Origin: Phycisphaerales bacterium UBA3190
Lineage (GTDB): Bacteria; Planctomycetota; Phycisphaerae; Phycisphaerales; UBA1924
Direction: 5' to 3'
DNA length: 59,895 nucleotides
Assembly: GCA_002364005.1 (NCBI GenBank)
Contig: DEXG01000023.1
Location: 30,281-90,175, forward strand
A model generated the notes under the pieces. That model did not search any database and was not told the DNA's origin. It saw only the letters and a list, made by a program, of their open reading frames with translations. A program made the position numbers and the translations under genes. Shown piece by piece: positions 26,940-34,236 of this stretch (the stretch's first letter is position 1; each line of letters begins with the position of its first letter).

Positions 26940-27407
26940 ATGAACATCATCGAAAAAATCCGGGACACCGAGACCAAGCTGCGGGCCCAGACCGATCCGG
27001 TCAAGCAGTTGGAGTCGTGGACCATGCTCGAACGCCTGCTGGGACGGATGCCCGTCGACCAGGCCCTGCTCAAGCAGGTCGTCAGGGACCGGGACAGCGT
27101 CGGGCTTGATGTCATGATCCGCAAACTTGAGGACCCCGAGGCCTTCAAACCCAAGGCGGACCCGCTCCCCGAGTACACCATCGCCGAGCTCAACGAGGCC
27201 CTGCGTGCCTTCCGACACCGCCTCAAGTACAAGAAGCTCGACGACGAATCACGCATCTCCCAGCGGGAGGTCACCACCGGCAAGAGCGCCAAAATCGACG
27301 CGATGCAGCCGCCCGGGCCCAGCGAGTTCGATCCCCGCATCTGGAAGGTGCTGGTCAACAAGGGCAAGCTCGTGGAAGAGGGCCGGGGCTTCTATCGTGA
27401 GCCGTAA
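26940..27407 (+). CDS. Conserved-looking hypothetical protein
   Basis: 155 residues, rich in charged residues, predicted mainly helical, with no signal peptide or membrane segment. It begins MNIIEKIRDTETKLRAQTD and contains a helical hairpin (ELNEALRAFRHRLKYKKLDD) followed by a Pro-rich stretch (MQPPGPSEFDPRIWKVLV). I do not recognise the family. GC-rich third positions and the absence of a competing frame support it as a real gene. No clear ribosome site precedes the ATG. The STAS gene begins 37 bases downstream on the same strand and may be co-transcribed. Confidence 0.6.
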   Translation: MNIIEKIRDTETKLRAQTDPVKQLESWTMLERLLGRMPVDQALLKQVVRDRDSVGLDVMIRKLEDPEAFKPKADPLPEYTIAELNEALRAFRHRLKYKKLDDESRISQREVTTGKSAKIDAMQPPGPSEFDPRIWKVLVNKGKLVEEGRGFYREP

Positions 27408-27444
27408 GCGTGTACAGACGGGCGTTTTCTGATATGATGCCCCC

Positions 27445-27807
27445 ATGTCCAACACCACCGCCCTTATGCAGATGACCGAGTTCGCCGACGACGGCGCGAT
27501 CGTGCGCATCACCACCCACAAGCTTTTCGAGCACGAATCCATGCTCCTCGTCGAAGAACTGCGTGCCTACTTCGACCAGAGCGGACGCAACCTGATTGCC
27601 GTCAACTTCGAGAAGGTCGAGTTTATCTCGAGTGCGGCCTTGGGCGCGATGGTCTCCATCAACACCGAGCTTGCCAAACGAGGTGGGCGTTTGGTTGTCT
27701 GCCACCTCAACGCCGAGGCCATGCAGGTCATTAAACTCACCAAACTCGACAAGCTCATCCCCGTCGAAAAAGACGAAAAGAAAGCCCAGAAGCGCCTGCA
27801 GAAATAG
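27445..27807 (+). CDS. STAS-domain protein (anti-sigma factor antagonist type)
   Basis: 120 residues, one STAS domain of the SpoIIAA/RsbV kind. The signature NFEKVEFISSAALGAMVSI places the usual phosphorylated Ser at 62 or 63 at the start of helix 2, as in anti-sigma factor antagonists. LAKRGGRLVVCHLNAEAMQVI is the next strand-helix pair, where family members often have GGxLxLxxxxxxV. Such proteins bind a kinase/anti-sigma factor and switch partners according to Ser phosphorylation. No cognate kinase, phosphatase or sigma factor gene is in the window. The C-terminus is a Lys-rich helix (EKDEKKAQKRLQK). It is followed by 534 bases of repeats before the convergent hppD gene. Confidence 0.88.
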   Translation: MSNTTALMQMTEFADDGAIVRITTHKLFEHESMLLVEELRAYFDQSGRNLIAVNFEKVEFISSAALGAMVSINTELAKRGGRLVVCHLNAEAMQVIKLTKLDKLIPVEKDEKKAQKRLQK

Positions 27808-27843
27808 CACCACCCTCGCCTCCCCCGCGCCTGCCAAGGAAGT

Positions 27844-27861
27844 GTCACGCGCCAGCGTGAC
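27844..27861. repeat. Perfect short palindrome with GTCACGC arms
   Basis: GTCACGC-GCCA-GCGTGAC forms a perfect seven-base stem, followed by GGAGGGG. It resembles the GTCACGC-type hairpins that accompany GC-rich dispersed repeats in many high-GC genomes. No T-run follows it. Confidence 0.55.
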
Positions 27862-27913
27862 GGAGGGGCTGGAACAGTCAACCACGCTCGCCCCCCGAGA
27901 AGACCCCATCCGA

Positions 27914-27957
27914 TCCGCCTTCGGCGGACCACCTTCCCCGCGGGGCGGGGAAGGCAC
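27914..27957. repeat. Double-hairpin GC-rich repeat, copy 1
   Basis: TCCGCC-TTC-GGCGGA (27914-27928) is followed after CCA by CCTTCCCCG-CGGGG-CGGGGAAGG (27932-27954), both stems perfect. The same two-hairpin order occurs at 28233-28275, with CCCGCC/GGCGGG and CCTCCCCCGT/ACGGGGGAGG. The stems differ in sequence but keep pairing. Confidence 0.7.
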
Positions 27958-27985
27958 ATGAGCACGCCTACTGATCAAGGAAGCC

Positions 27986-28117
27986 GGGAGTGCCCGTACT
28001 CGCCCGAAGGGCGCAGTGCGGCGGAACGCCCAAGATCTCGATTCAATCATGCGTCTAGTACGAAGACGAACGGTGTGAAGCCGCACTGCGCCGCTGCGCG
28101 TCGAGTACGGGCACTCC
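27986..28117. repeat. REP-like inverted pair, copy A
   Basis: Left unit 27986-28022 and right unit 28080-28117 are inverted relatives sharing GGAGTGCCCGTACTCG at the outside and GCGCAGTGCGGC at the inside, around a 57-base centre. Each unit is itself a hairpin: in the left one CCGTACT pairs with AGTGCGG (one wobble) and CGCCC with GGGCG around GAA, with one bulged C. It is preceded by G(A/G)GTGC, comparable to the short conserved tag 5' of classical REP hairpins. It lies in the 3' region between two convergent genes, a usual place for REPs. Confidence 0.8.
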
Positions 28118-28145
28118 AACTGTGACTCCCCCGCTTGGTCGTAGA

Positions 28146-28160
28146 TCCGCCCTTGGCGGA
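28146..28160. repeat. TCCGCC/GGCGGA small hairpin
   Basis: TCCGCC-CTT-GGCGGA, perfect six-base stem, followed by GCAAGGCGGAGGGGG. Part of the mixed repeat cluster between STAS and hppD genes. Confidence 0.45.
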
Positions 28161-28232
28161 GCAAGGCGGAGGGGGTCTTGGAACGCGTGCGCTTGTGTAC
28201 CCGTGTGCAACTGGTGCAAAGCACCCCTCCGA

Positions 28233-28278
28233 CCCGCCTTCGGCGGGCCACCTCCCCCGTCAGGAACGGGGGAGGCAC
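28233..28278. repeat. Double-hairpin GC-rich repeat, copy 2
   Basis: CCCGCC-TTC-GGCGGG (28233-28247) then, after CCA, CCTCCCCCGT-CAGGA-ACGGGGGAGG (28251-28275), ending CAC. It has the same plan as 27914-27957. It lies about 65 bases beyond the hppD stop codon and might also act on that transcript. Confidence 0.7.
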
Positions 28279-28341
28279 ACCACACACAGAAAACCGGGCC
28301 ACTCCGGGCCCGGCTCGTTGAATCAGACTGATCTCAGAACC

Positions 28342-29532
28342 TCACAGGTTCCCTCGACGCTCCTGCTCAAGCTCCAAGCTCTCGAACAGGGCCTTGAAGT
28401 TGCCCTTGCCGAAGCTCTGGCTGCCGCGGCGGCAGATGATCTCGATGAAGAAGGTCGGGCGATCCTGCAGGGGCTTGGTGAACAGCTGCAGCAGGTAGCC
28501 CTCGTCGTCCGCGTCGACCAGCACGCCCAGGTCCTTCACACGGGTGTGGTCTTCCTTGACGACCTCGTGTCCGTTCTCCTTGAGCATCGTGTTGACGCGG
28601 TCCCACACCTTTTCGTAGTAGGTATCGGGCATGTCCAGGAAGTCCACGCCGCGTCGGCGAAGCTCGGCCACCGTCGCCAGTTCGTCGTCGGTGCGGAATG
28701 CCAGGTGCTGCACGCCGGGCGTCATGTTGTGCCACTCGAGGTACTCGAGGATCTGCGACTTCTTGACGCCGTCGGCCGGCTCGTTGATGGGCATCTTGAT
28801 GAGGTTGTTGCCGCTGGCCATCACCTTGGACATCAGGGCGCTGTACTCGGTGGAGATGTCCGCATCATCGAAGTGCTTGAACATCTTGAAGCCCATGACC
28901 TGCTCGTACCACTTGACCCACTCGTTCATCTTGCCCTCTTCGACATTGCCAACGAGGTGATCGGTGAACATGAGCCCGCAGGGGTGCTGCTCGTTGTAGT
29001 CGTTCAGAGGCGAGTTGTGCTTCTTGAAGTTGGGCATGAACATGCCGCCGTCGCGGAGACCCTCGTGGCTGTATTCGCCTGTGCGCGAGACGAAGGTGTG
29101 GATCATCCGCCCGTAGGCCTGGATCGAAGCCACGGTCACGCTGCCCTTGTCGTCTTCGATGGTGCGGGGCTTCTGGGCGGACACACCGCCGTTGGCGATC
29201 GCCTGGTTGTAGGCGGCCTCGGCGTCTTCGACGGTGAGGGCGACTTCCTTGATCCCGTCGCCGTAGAGCTTGATCTCTTCGGCGGCCGGGTGGGTGTCGT
29301 TGAGGGGGGTGGTCAGCAAGAGGCGGATGTTGCCCTGTGTGAGCAGGTAGTCCGCCTCATCCCGCGACCCGGTGGTCAGGTCGGCAATCTGGTCGATGCG
29401 GAAGCCGAAGGTGTGGGCGTAGAAGTACGCCGCCTGTTTGGCGTTGCCCACATAAAAGCGCACATGATCGACATCGATCAGTTGCAAAGGGTCGGCCGAT
29501 AGCGCGGGGCTGGTCGTCGAAGCGGTGGTCAT
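28342..29532 (-). CDS. hppD: 4-Hydroxyphenylpyruvate dioxygenase
   Basis: Converts 4-hydroxyphenylpyruvate to homogentisate, the substrate of HmgA encoded at 13993-15303, in tyrosine degradation. 396 residues with two VOC-type halves. Fe(II) ligands are seen as His in LIDVDHVRFYV or its C-domain equivalent FTDHLVGNV, His in PGVQHLAFRTDD and Glu in TFFIEIICRRG. The C-terminal QSFGKGNFKALFESLELEQ matches the family's F-G-x-G-N-F-x-A-L-F-E tail. ATG 29532 has AAGGA nine bases upstream. It diverges from pyruvate kinase, with 265 bases between the starts, and converges with the STAS gene across a repeat cluster. Confidence 0.96.
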   Translation of the reverse strand: MTTASTTSPALSADPLQLIDVDHVRFYVGNAKQAAYFYAHTFGFRIDQIADLTTGSRDEADYLLTQGNIRLLLTTPLNDTHPAAEEIKLYGDGIKEVALTVEDAEAAYNQAIANGGVSAQKPRTIEDDKGSVTVASIQAYGRMIHTFVSRTGEYSHEGLRDGGMFMPNFKKHNSPLNDYNEQHPCGLMFTDHLVGNVEEGKMNEWVKWYEQVMGFKMFKHFDDADISTEYSALMSKVMASGNNLIKMPINEPADGVKKSQILEYLEWHNMTPGVQHLAFRTDDELATVAELRRRGVDFLDMPDTYYEKVWDRVNTMLKENGHEVVKEDHTRVKDLGVLVDADDEGYLLQLFTKPLQDRPTFFIEIICRRGSQSFGKGNFKALFESLELEQERRGNL

Positions 29533-29797
29533 ATGTGATGTCCTTGGTCAAATCTTGGGCGGCCGGTGCCGATCTCTTCGCCCATGGTCAGGCGTCACTC
29601 GGCGGGAGCCCAGGTCCCGGTATCTGATTTTAGCACACCCGCACCGGGCTTCCAATCACCATTCCACACCACCAGCGAATCAGCAATTTGCCATGATTGA
29701 CCAATTCTCAACAGCGAAAGCGGTTGTCCTTGCGAATAATCACACCATGACCACACTCCAACCGATGCCTATGGTGACCAGAACCCCAAGGAGCCAT

Positions 29798-31375
29798 ATG
29801 AGCCCACACGCACACAGCATGTCTTGGATCAACAGCGAGCCCACACGGCCGGCACACGCCAAGATCGTCGCAACGCTCGGCCCGGCAAGCGACAGCGACG
29901 ACATGCTCGCCAAGCTCATCGAAGCCGGGGTCAGCATCTTCAGACTCAACTTCTCGCACGGCAACCTCGACGAGATGGCCGAACGGCTTACCAAAGTCCG
30001 ACGAGCCATCGACAACTCGGGCAAGTGCGTCGGGATCCTCGGCGACCTGCAGGGCCCCAAGATGCGCGTTGGGATCGTCCCCGATATGCACGAGGGTGGC
30101 GGCATCGTCGTCAAACCCGGAGACGATATCGTCTTCAAGCGGGGGCACGGCGAGGCCTCCATCGAAAACGGCCTCCCCACCTTCGCCGCCAGCTTCGACG
30201 AACTCTACGAGGATGTCCTCCCCGGCCAACGCGTCCTGATCAACGACGGGTTCATTCGCATGCTCGCCGTGGACCAGATCAAGGGCGAGTCACTCCGCTG
30301 CCGGGTCACCATCGGCGGACGCATCACCAGCAAGAAGGGCATCAACCTGCCCGAGTCCGACCTCAACATGCCCGCCATCACCGAGAAGGACTGGGCCTGC
30401 GCCAAGTGGGCCGCCGAGAATCAGCTCGACTATGTCGCCCTCTCTTTCGTGCGTACACCCGACGAGATCAAGGAACTCAAGGCCAAGCTCGACGAATGGC
30501 GTCCCCACATGGAAGTCGAGAAGCACGACGGCATCGACCACTCGATCCCCGTCGTTGCCAAGATCGAGAAGCCACAAGCCGTCGAGAATCTGGACGAGAT
30601 TATCCAAGCGACCGACGCGGTCATGGTGGCCCGAGGCGACCTCGGCGTCGAGATGGATGTCGCCAAGGTGCCCGTCATCCAGAAGTACATCGTCGCCCGT
30701 TGCAACACCCTGGGCAAGCCCGTGATCGTTGCCACCCAGATGCTCGAGACCATGATCGAGAGCATCACCCCCACCCGCGCCGAAGCCAGCGATGTCGCCA
30801 ACGCCGTGCTCGACGGCTGCGACGCCGTCATGCTCTCGGGCGAGACCGCCGTCGGCGCTCACCCTCGTGCCGTCGTCGAAACCATGCAGCGCATCATCCG
30901 CGTCACCGAGTCCCGCATGGACGAGTTGGCACTCAATCAGGCACCGCCCACGCTCAAGGAATACCCATTCCGCTCGGCCGCGCTGGCCAAGGGCGTCTGG
31001 AACATGGCCGAGGAACTCGGCGCCAAGGCTATCGCCGTCTGGTCCGAAGCCGGGGGTATGGCACGCTACCTCAGCCAGAACAACTTCCGGGTTCCCATCT
31101 ACGCCTACACCTCATCGAGTCTGGCCGCACGGCGCATGGCGCTCTACGGCGGGGTGCACCCCATCTACACCAAGCCGCCGGAAACAGGACGCCTCCGGGA
31201 CTGGACCGACATGGTCGAGGAACTCATCAGCAGCGAGGGCATCACCCACGACGGCGACGCCGTGCTGCTCGTCGCGGGCAAGCCCCTCGGTGCCCTGCTC
31301 GCCCAGAGCACCGTGAGCATCCTCCGCATGGGTGACCCATCGTCGGGCTTCCGCGTCTCGACCGATCACGAATAG
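29798..31375 (+). CDS. pyk: Pyruvate kinase
   Basis: Final ATP-forming step of glycolysis, phosphoenolpyruvate plus ADP to pyruvate. 525 residues, a little longer than the usual 470-500. Seen: AKIVATLGPASDS, FRLNFSHG, LQGPKMRVG, KGINLPESDLNMPAITEKD, the catalytic lysine region VVAKIEKPQAVENLDEI, MVARGDLGVEM, ATQMLETMIESITPTRAE and MLSGETAVG, which form the complete active-site set. ATG 29798 is chosen because AAGGAG lies four bases before it; ATG 29819 and several upstream ATGs are alternatives. The C-terminal effector domain lacks obvious fructose-bisphosphate motifs. The SDR gene follows after 14 bases, so the two may be co-transcribed. Confidence 0.96.
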   Translation: MSPHAHSMSWINSEPTRPAHAKIVATLGPASDSDDMLAKLIEAGVSIFRLNFSHGNLDEMAERLTKVRRAIDNSGKCVGILGDLQGPKMRVGIVPDMHEGGGIVVKPGDDIVFKRGHGEASIENGLPTFAASFDELYEDVLPGQRVLINDGFIRMLAVDQIKGESLRCRVTIGGRITSKKGINLPESDLNMPAITEKDWACAKWAAENQLDYVALSFVRTPDEIKELKAKLDEWRPHMEVEKHDGIDHSIPVVAKIEKPQAVENLDEIIQATDAVMVARGDLGVEMDVAKVPVIQKYIVARCNTLGKPVIVATQMLETMIESITPTRAEASDVANAVLDGCDAVMLSGETAVGAHPRAVVETMQRIIRVTESRMDELALNQAPPTLKEYPFRSAALAKGVWNMAEELGAKAIAVWSEAGGMARYLSQNNFRVPIYAYTSSSLAARRMALYGGVHPIYTKPPETGRLRDWTDMVEELISSEGITHDGDAVLLVAGKPLGALLAQSTVSILRMGDPSSGFRVSTDHE

Positions 31376-31389
31376 CCCTACCATCGTCC

Positions 31390-32100
31390 ATGAGTGACAC
31401 CAACACCGATCGACCCGTCCACATCATCACCGGCGCCGGCTCGGGCATCGGGCGGGCCATTGCCCAACGCCTCGCCAAGCGGGGCCCTGTTGTGCTTGTT
31501 GGGCGACGCCCCGAGCCCCTCCGGGAGACCGGCACGCCTCTGGGCACCGAGGGACGCGACTGGATTGCCATCCCGGCTGACATCAGCAGCAGCACGGATC
31601 GCGCCCGCATCATCGACAAGACCCTCGACACACTGGGGCGCATCGACGCATTGGTCAACAATGCCGCAATCGGGTTTAACAACCACATCTGCGACATGAG
31701 CGTCGAAAAGGTTGCCACCCTCATCGACATCAACCTCACCGCCCCGCTGCTGCTCACACGCCTGGCCATCCCCCACCTGATCAAGCACCACGGCTGCGTC
31801 GTCTCGATCGGCTCCGTCGCCGCATCCGACCCATTCCCGGGCCTCGGGATCTACGGCTGCACCAAATCCGGCCTCGAAGGCCTCGCCCGAGCCATCGCCG
31901 CCGAATACCCGATGCTCCGCGCCTACACCATCCACCCCGGAGCCGTCGAAACAGAGATGCTGCGCAGCTTCCTGAGCACCGACGACCTCCCCACCGACCA
32001 GGTCCTGATGCCGGACGACATCGCGATCGCCGTCGAGTCCTTCATCAATGGACAGCGCGATGAACCCAACGGCGCTTCGGTTGTGGTTGCGAAGAACTGA
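31390..32100 (+). CDS. Short-chain dehydrogenase/reductase
   Basis: 236-residue Rossmann-fold NAD(P)-dependent oxidoreductase. Cofactor loop TGAGSGIGRAIAQ, NNAAIGFNN, catalytic Ser in VVSIGSVAA, and YGCTKSGLE in place of YxxxK with Tyr and Lys conserved; HPGAVETEML is the usual post-catalytic PGxxxT segment. A classical SDR that should be active, but with no substrate clue. It starts 14 bases after pyruvate kinase and has no strong ribosome site, so translation may depend on the upstream gene. It converges with thiG across a REP-like pair. Confidence 0.9.
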   Translation: MSDTNTDRPVHIITGAGSGIGRAIAQRLAKRGPVVLVGRRPEPLRETGTPLGTEGRDWIAIPADISSSTDRARIIDKTLDTLGRIDALVNNAAIGFNNHICDMSVEKVATLIDINLTAPLLLTRLAIPHLIKHHGCVVSIGSVAASDPFPGLGIYGCTKSGLEGLARAIAAEYPMLRAYTIHPGAVETEMLRSFLSTDDLPTDQVLMPDDIAIAVESFINGQRDEPNGASVVVAKN

Positions 32101-32166
32101 CTCTACTCGTCTCCCTCGCACACTGGGGGGAAGCACAAGAACACGCAGTCACTTGAAACGGAAACC

Positions 32167-32299
32167 GGGAGTGCCCGTACTCGCCCGAAGGGCGCAGTGC
32201 GGCGTGGTGCGCCATCAACACCAACGCAGCGTGCGGGTTCATCGGGAGTGCTGGATCTATCGCCGCACTGCGCCGCTGCGCGTCGAGTACGGGCACTCC
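32167..32299. repeat. REP-like inverted pair, copy B
   Basis: Left unit 32167-32203 and right unit 32262-32299. The units are identical to those of copy A (27986-28117), while the 58-base centre is unrelated in sequence. Conservation of the arms with free drift between them suggests each hairpin unit is the functional or mobile piece. It occupies the gap between the convergent SDR and thiG genes. Confidence 0.8.
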
Positions 32300-32309
32300 C
32301 ACACCCGGT

Positions 32310-33158
32310 TCACTCACCCGGAATATACGAAATCGCGCCTTCCATGGGGGAGCTGGCGGTGGCGTAGAGCTTCTTGTCGATGCGGCCGGCGAGGTAGGAC
32401 TGGCGTCCACACTCGATTGCCTTGCGCATCGCGTGGGCCATCATCACCGGGTGCTTGGCGTGGGCAATGGCGGTGTTGAGCAGCACGCCGTCGGCTCCGA
32501 GTTCCATCGCCTGCGCCACATCGCTGGCACTCCCCACGCCCGCATCGACGATGACGGGGTAGTTCGGGTCGTTCTCCTTGAGGAGTTCCAGGCACAGCAC
32601 GATGTTGTTGGTGTTGAGCACGCCCTGGCCCGAGCCGATGGGTGAGCCGGCGGGCATGACGGCCGCGGCACCGGCGTCCTTGATGCGCTTGGCGCTGATG
32701 GGGTCGTCGCTGGTGTAGCAGAGGACATCGAAGCCGTCCTTCACGAGTTCCTCGACGGCCTGGAGCGTGCCGACGGGGTCGGGGAGGAGGGTCTTCTTGT
32801 CACCGAGCACCTCGAGCTTGACCCAGTTGGCGCCGGGGTTATCGAGCTGGTCGAGCAGTTCTCGCCCGAGGCGGGCGACACGCACGGCGTCGTCGGCGCT
32901 GAAGCACCCGGCCGTGTTGGGCAGGATGGTGTACCGATCCAGATCGATGTATTCCAGCAGCGACTTGCCCTCCTCGTTGAACAAACGCTCGCGCCGAACC
33001 GCCACCGTGATCGCCTCGGCCCCCGACGCGTCGAGGGCGTCACGCATGATTTCCATACTGGCATACTTGCCCGTCCCCACGCACAGGCGGGAGTTGAAAG
33101 TGCGGCTAGCAATGGTGATCGGGTCGAGGCCGGGTTCGGTGGAAAGTGTCGTGGTCAT
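32310..33158 (-). CDS. thiG: Thiazole synthase
   Basis: Forms the thiazole phosphate moiety of thiamine from deoxyxylulose 5-phosphate, dehydroglycine and ThiS thiocarboxylate. 282 residues, TIM barrel. The Schiff-base lysine is Lys114 in GANWVKLEVLGD; CVGTGKYAS, YTILPNTAGC, AVMPAGSPIGSGQG and VIVDAGVGSASDVAQAMELG are all family hallmarks. ATG 33158 gives a short N-terminal extension (MTTTLSTEPG). It stands alone: thiS, thiF and thiO/H are not adjacent. Both flanks carry REP-like pairs (32167-32299 and 33245-33340). I did not identify a TPP riboswitch upstream. Confidence 0.96.
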   Translation of the reverse strand: MTTTLSTEPGLDPITIASRTFNSRLCVGTGKYASMEIMRDALDASGAEAITVAVRRERLFNEEGKSLLEYIDLDRYTILPNTAGCFSADDAVRVARLGRELLDQLDNPGANWVKLEVLGDKKTLLPDPVGTLQAVEELVKDGFDVLCYTSDDPISAKRIKDAGAAAVMPAGSPIGSGQGVLNTNNIVLCLELLKENDPNYPVIVDAGVGSASDVAQAMELGADGVLLNTAIAHAKHPVMMAHAMRKAIECGRQSYLAGRIDKKLYATASSPMEGAISYIPGE

Positions 33159-33184
33159 GGGGGATTCTAGCGCGATTCCACTGC

Positions 33185-33224
33185 GGGGTGCCCCGCATAC
33201 GCCGCGGCGCAGACGCGGTTTATG
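33185..33224. repeat. Possible degenerate single REP-like unit
   Basis: GGGGTGCC-CCGCATAC-GCCGCGGC-GCAGACGCGG resembles the tag-plus-hairpin layout of the neighbouring REP-like units (GTGCC tag, GCAG near the inner arm), but pairing is poorer. It lies just upstream of thiG. Confidence 0.3.
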
Positions 33225-33244
33225 CAGGTTCTTGCCGCCCGATG

Positions 33245-33340
33245 CAGGGTGCCACTACTCGACGCGAAGCGGCGCAGTAGTGCTTTCTGGAACTCCGGAA
33301 GACACTACTGCGCGTCTTCGACGCGAGTAGTGGCACCCTG
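33245..33340. repeat. REP-like inverted pair, copy C (covarying stem)
   Basis: Left unit 33245-33282 and right unit 33303-33340, only 20 bases apart. Same plan as copies A and B, but the hairpin stem is CACTACT/AGTAGTG instead of CCGTACT/AGTGCGG, with an inner CGACGC-GAA-GCGGCG stem on the left and CGCGTC-TTC-GACGCG on the right. The GGTGCC tag, TACTCG and GCGCAGT parts are kept. Paired changes on both sides of the stem support a conserved structure. It is located between the thiG start and the next minus-strand gene. Confidence 0.8.
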
Positions 33341-33380
33341 TTATGTGTGTCACCCAAGATCCCCTCCGCCTCCCGTTGCT

Positions 33381-33407
33381 CGCCCCCTCCGGGGGCGGGG
33401 GAGGCAC
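33381..33407. repeat. GC-rich hairpin repeat (GGGGAGGCAC type)
   Basis: CGCCCCC-TCC-GGGGGCG, perfect seven-base stem, running into GGGGAGGCACAAG. It shares this tail with the elements at 26843 and 28251. It sits 25 bases beyond the stop codon of the zinc-ribbon membrane protein gene (33432). Confidence 0.55.
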
Positions 33408-33431
33408 AAGAGGGGTGACCGAAGAGAATAC

Positions 33432-34226
33432 CTACTCAGCATCCGACCCAAGTTCGATCAGATCCTCCCAGTTCCTCGATTCCATACTCAGCATCAATGG
33501 AGGAGCAACAACAAGGGCGATCCCCAAGAGACTCGCAAAGTATCCGTAAGGGACCAGCCAGTACTCCCGCTGATCCACAGACATGGCAAACCAGAGCACA
33601 AGAAACGAGCATGGGCACAGCACGAGAAAACCGATCGCGTGTCGGCATGCCCGATGAACGCGTACCGCGATACCGCGATCTGGATGCCACATGGAGATAT
33701 GCCAGGGAACCAGTTGGATGCAAATCAATCCGACCATCATGAACGCGATAAATGCATACGGCGGGCGGTACGGACGCACGACTAATCCGGCTTCGGCCCA
33801 GATCCACCAACCGGACATGGTCGCACCCCATCCGATCACAATCATCAGCCAGAGCCATGAAGGCCGAAACGGCCTAAGCCATGCAACCATTGGAAGAAAC
33901 ACCAGCAAAGCGATTAACTGAAGTAGGATAGCAACTACATCGAAAAACGAACTCGCCGGAACGAACACGATCCCGAACACGCATGCGAACAGCGCCGCGA
34001 GACTCATGCATACATGCCCCACAAGGAACATCTTGAACGCAGGCGCAATAAAGACCCACCGTTCATACGCAGAGCGACTCATGTTCATAGGCATCTGCTG
34101 GTAACCACACTCCGGGCAGATCACCACCTCACCAGGCGTGCATATGCTTAGATCCGTCGGATATCGGCATTTCACACACACGGCCGGCATGTACACCCGA
34201 CTCGTGTTGTGCGCCTCAGCCATCAT
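33432..34226 (-). CDS. Zinc-ribbon membrane protein, function unknown
   Basis: 264 residues. A short N-terminal zinc ribbon (CVKCRYPTDLS, then VICPECGYQQ: two CxxC pairs) precedes about seven hydrophobic segments, including MFLVGHVCMSLAALFACVFG, IVFVPASSFFDVVAILLQL and WLWLMIVIGWGATMSGWWI. So it is a polytopic membrane protein with a cytoplasmic or peripheral metal-binding head. GC content looks lower here than in neighbouring genes. ATG 34226 (or the next ATG at 34223) is chosen; it lies just after the aspS stop, so the two genes may be coupled. Two other window proteins (51713, 52490) combine zinc ribbons and membrane segments. No named family recognised. Confidence 0.7.
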   Translation of the reverse strand: MMAEAHNTSRVYMPAVCVKCRYPTDLSICTPGEVVICPECGYQQMPMNMSRSAYERWVFIAPAFKMFLVGHVCMSLAALFACVFGIVFVPASSFFDVVAILLQLIALLVFLPMVAWLRPFRPSWLWLMIVIGWGATMSGWWIWAEAGLVVRPYRPPYAFIAFMMVGLICIQLVPWHISMWHPDRGIAVRVHRACRHAIGFLVLCPCSFLVLWFAMSVDQREYWLVPYGYFASLLGIALVVAPPLMLSMESRNWEDLIELGSDAE

Positions 34227-34236
34227 GCCGTTCCGA

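Larger units (their letters stand above)
27808..28341. other. Repeat-filled intergenic region between convergent STAS and hppD genes
   Basis: 534 bases with no gene. It holds, in order: a small palindrome (27844-27861), a two-hairpin element (27914-27957), a REP-like inverted pair (27986-28117), a TCCGCC/GGCGGA hairpin (28146-28160) and another two-hairpin element (28233-28278). Open frames crossing it are by-products of these repeats. Confidence 0.8.

Noticed and set aside
27986..28117. CRISPR array or integron attC site
   Set aside because: Only two inverted arms with one spacer, not direct repeats; the attC core RYYYAAC/GTTRRRY is absent.
28135..29502. 455-codon plus-strand open frame across the repeat cluster and antisense to hppD
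   Set aside because: Arises from repeats plus antisense of hppD; no independent coding evidence.
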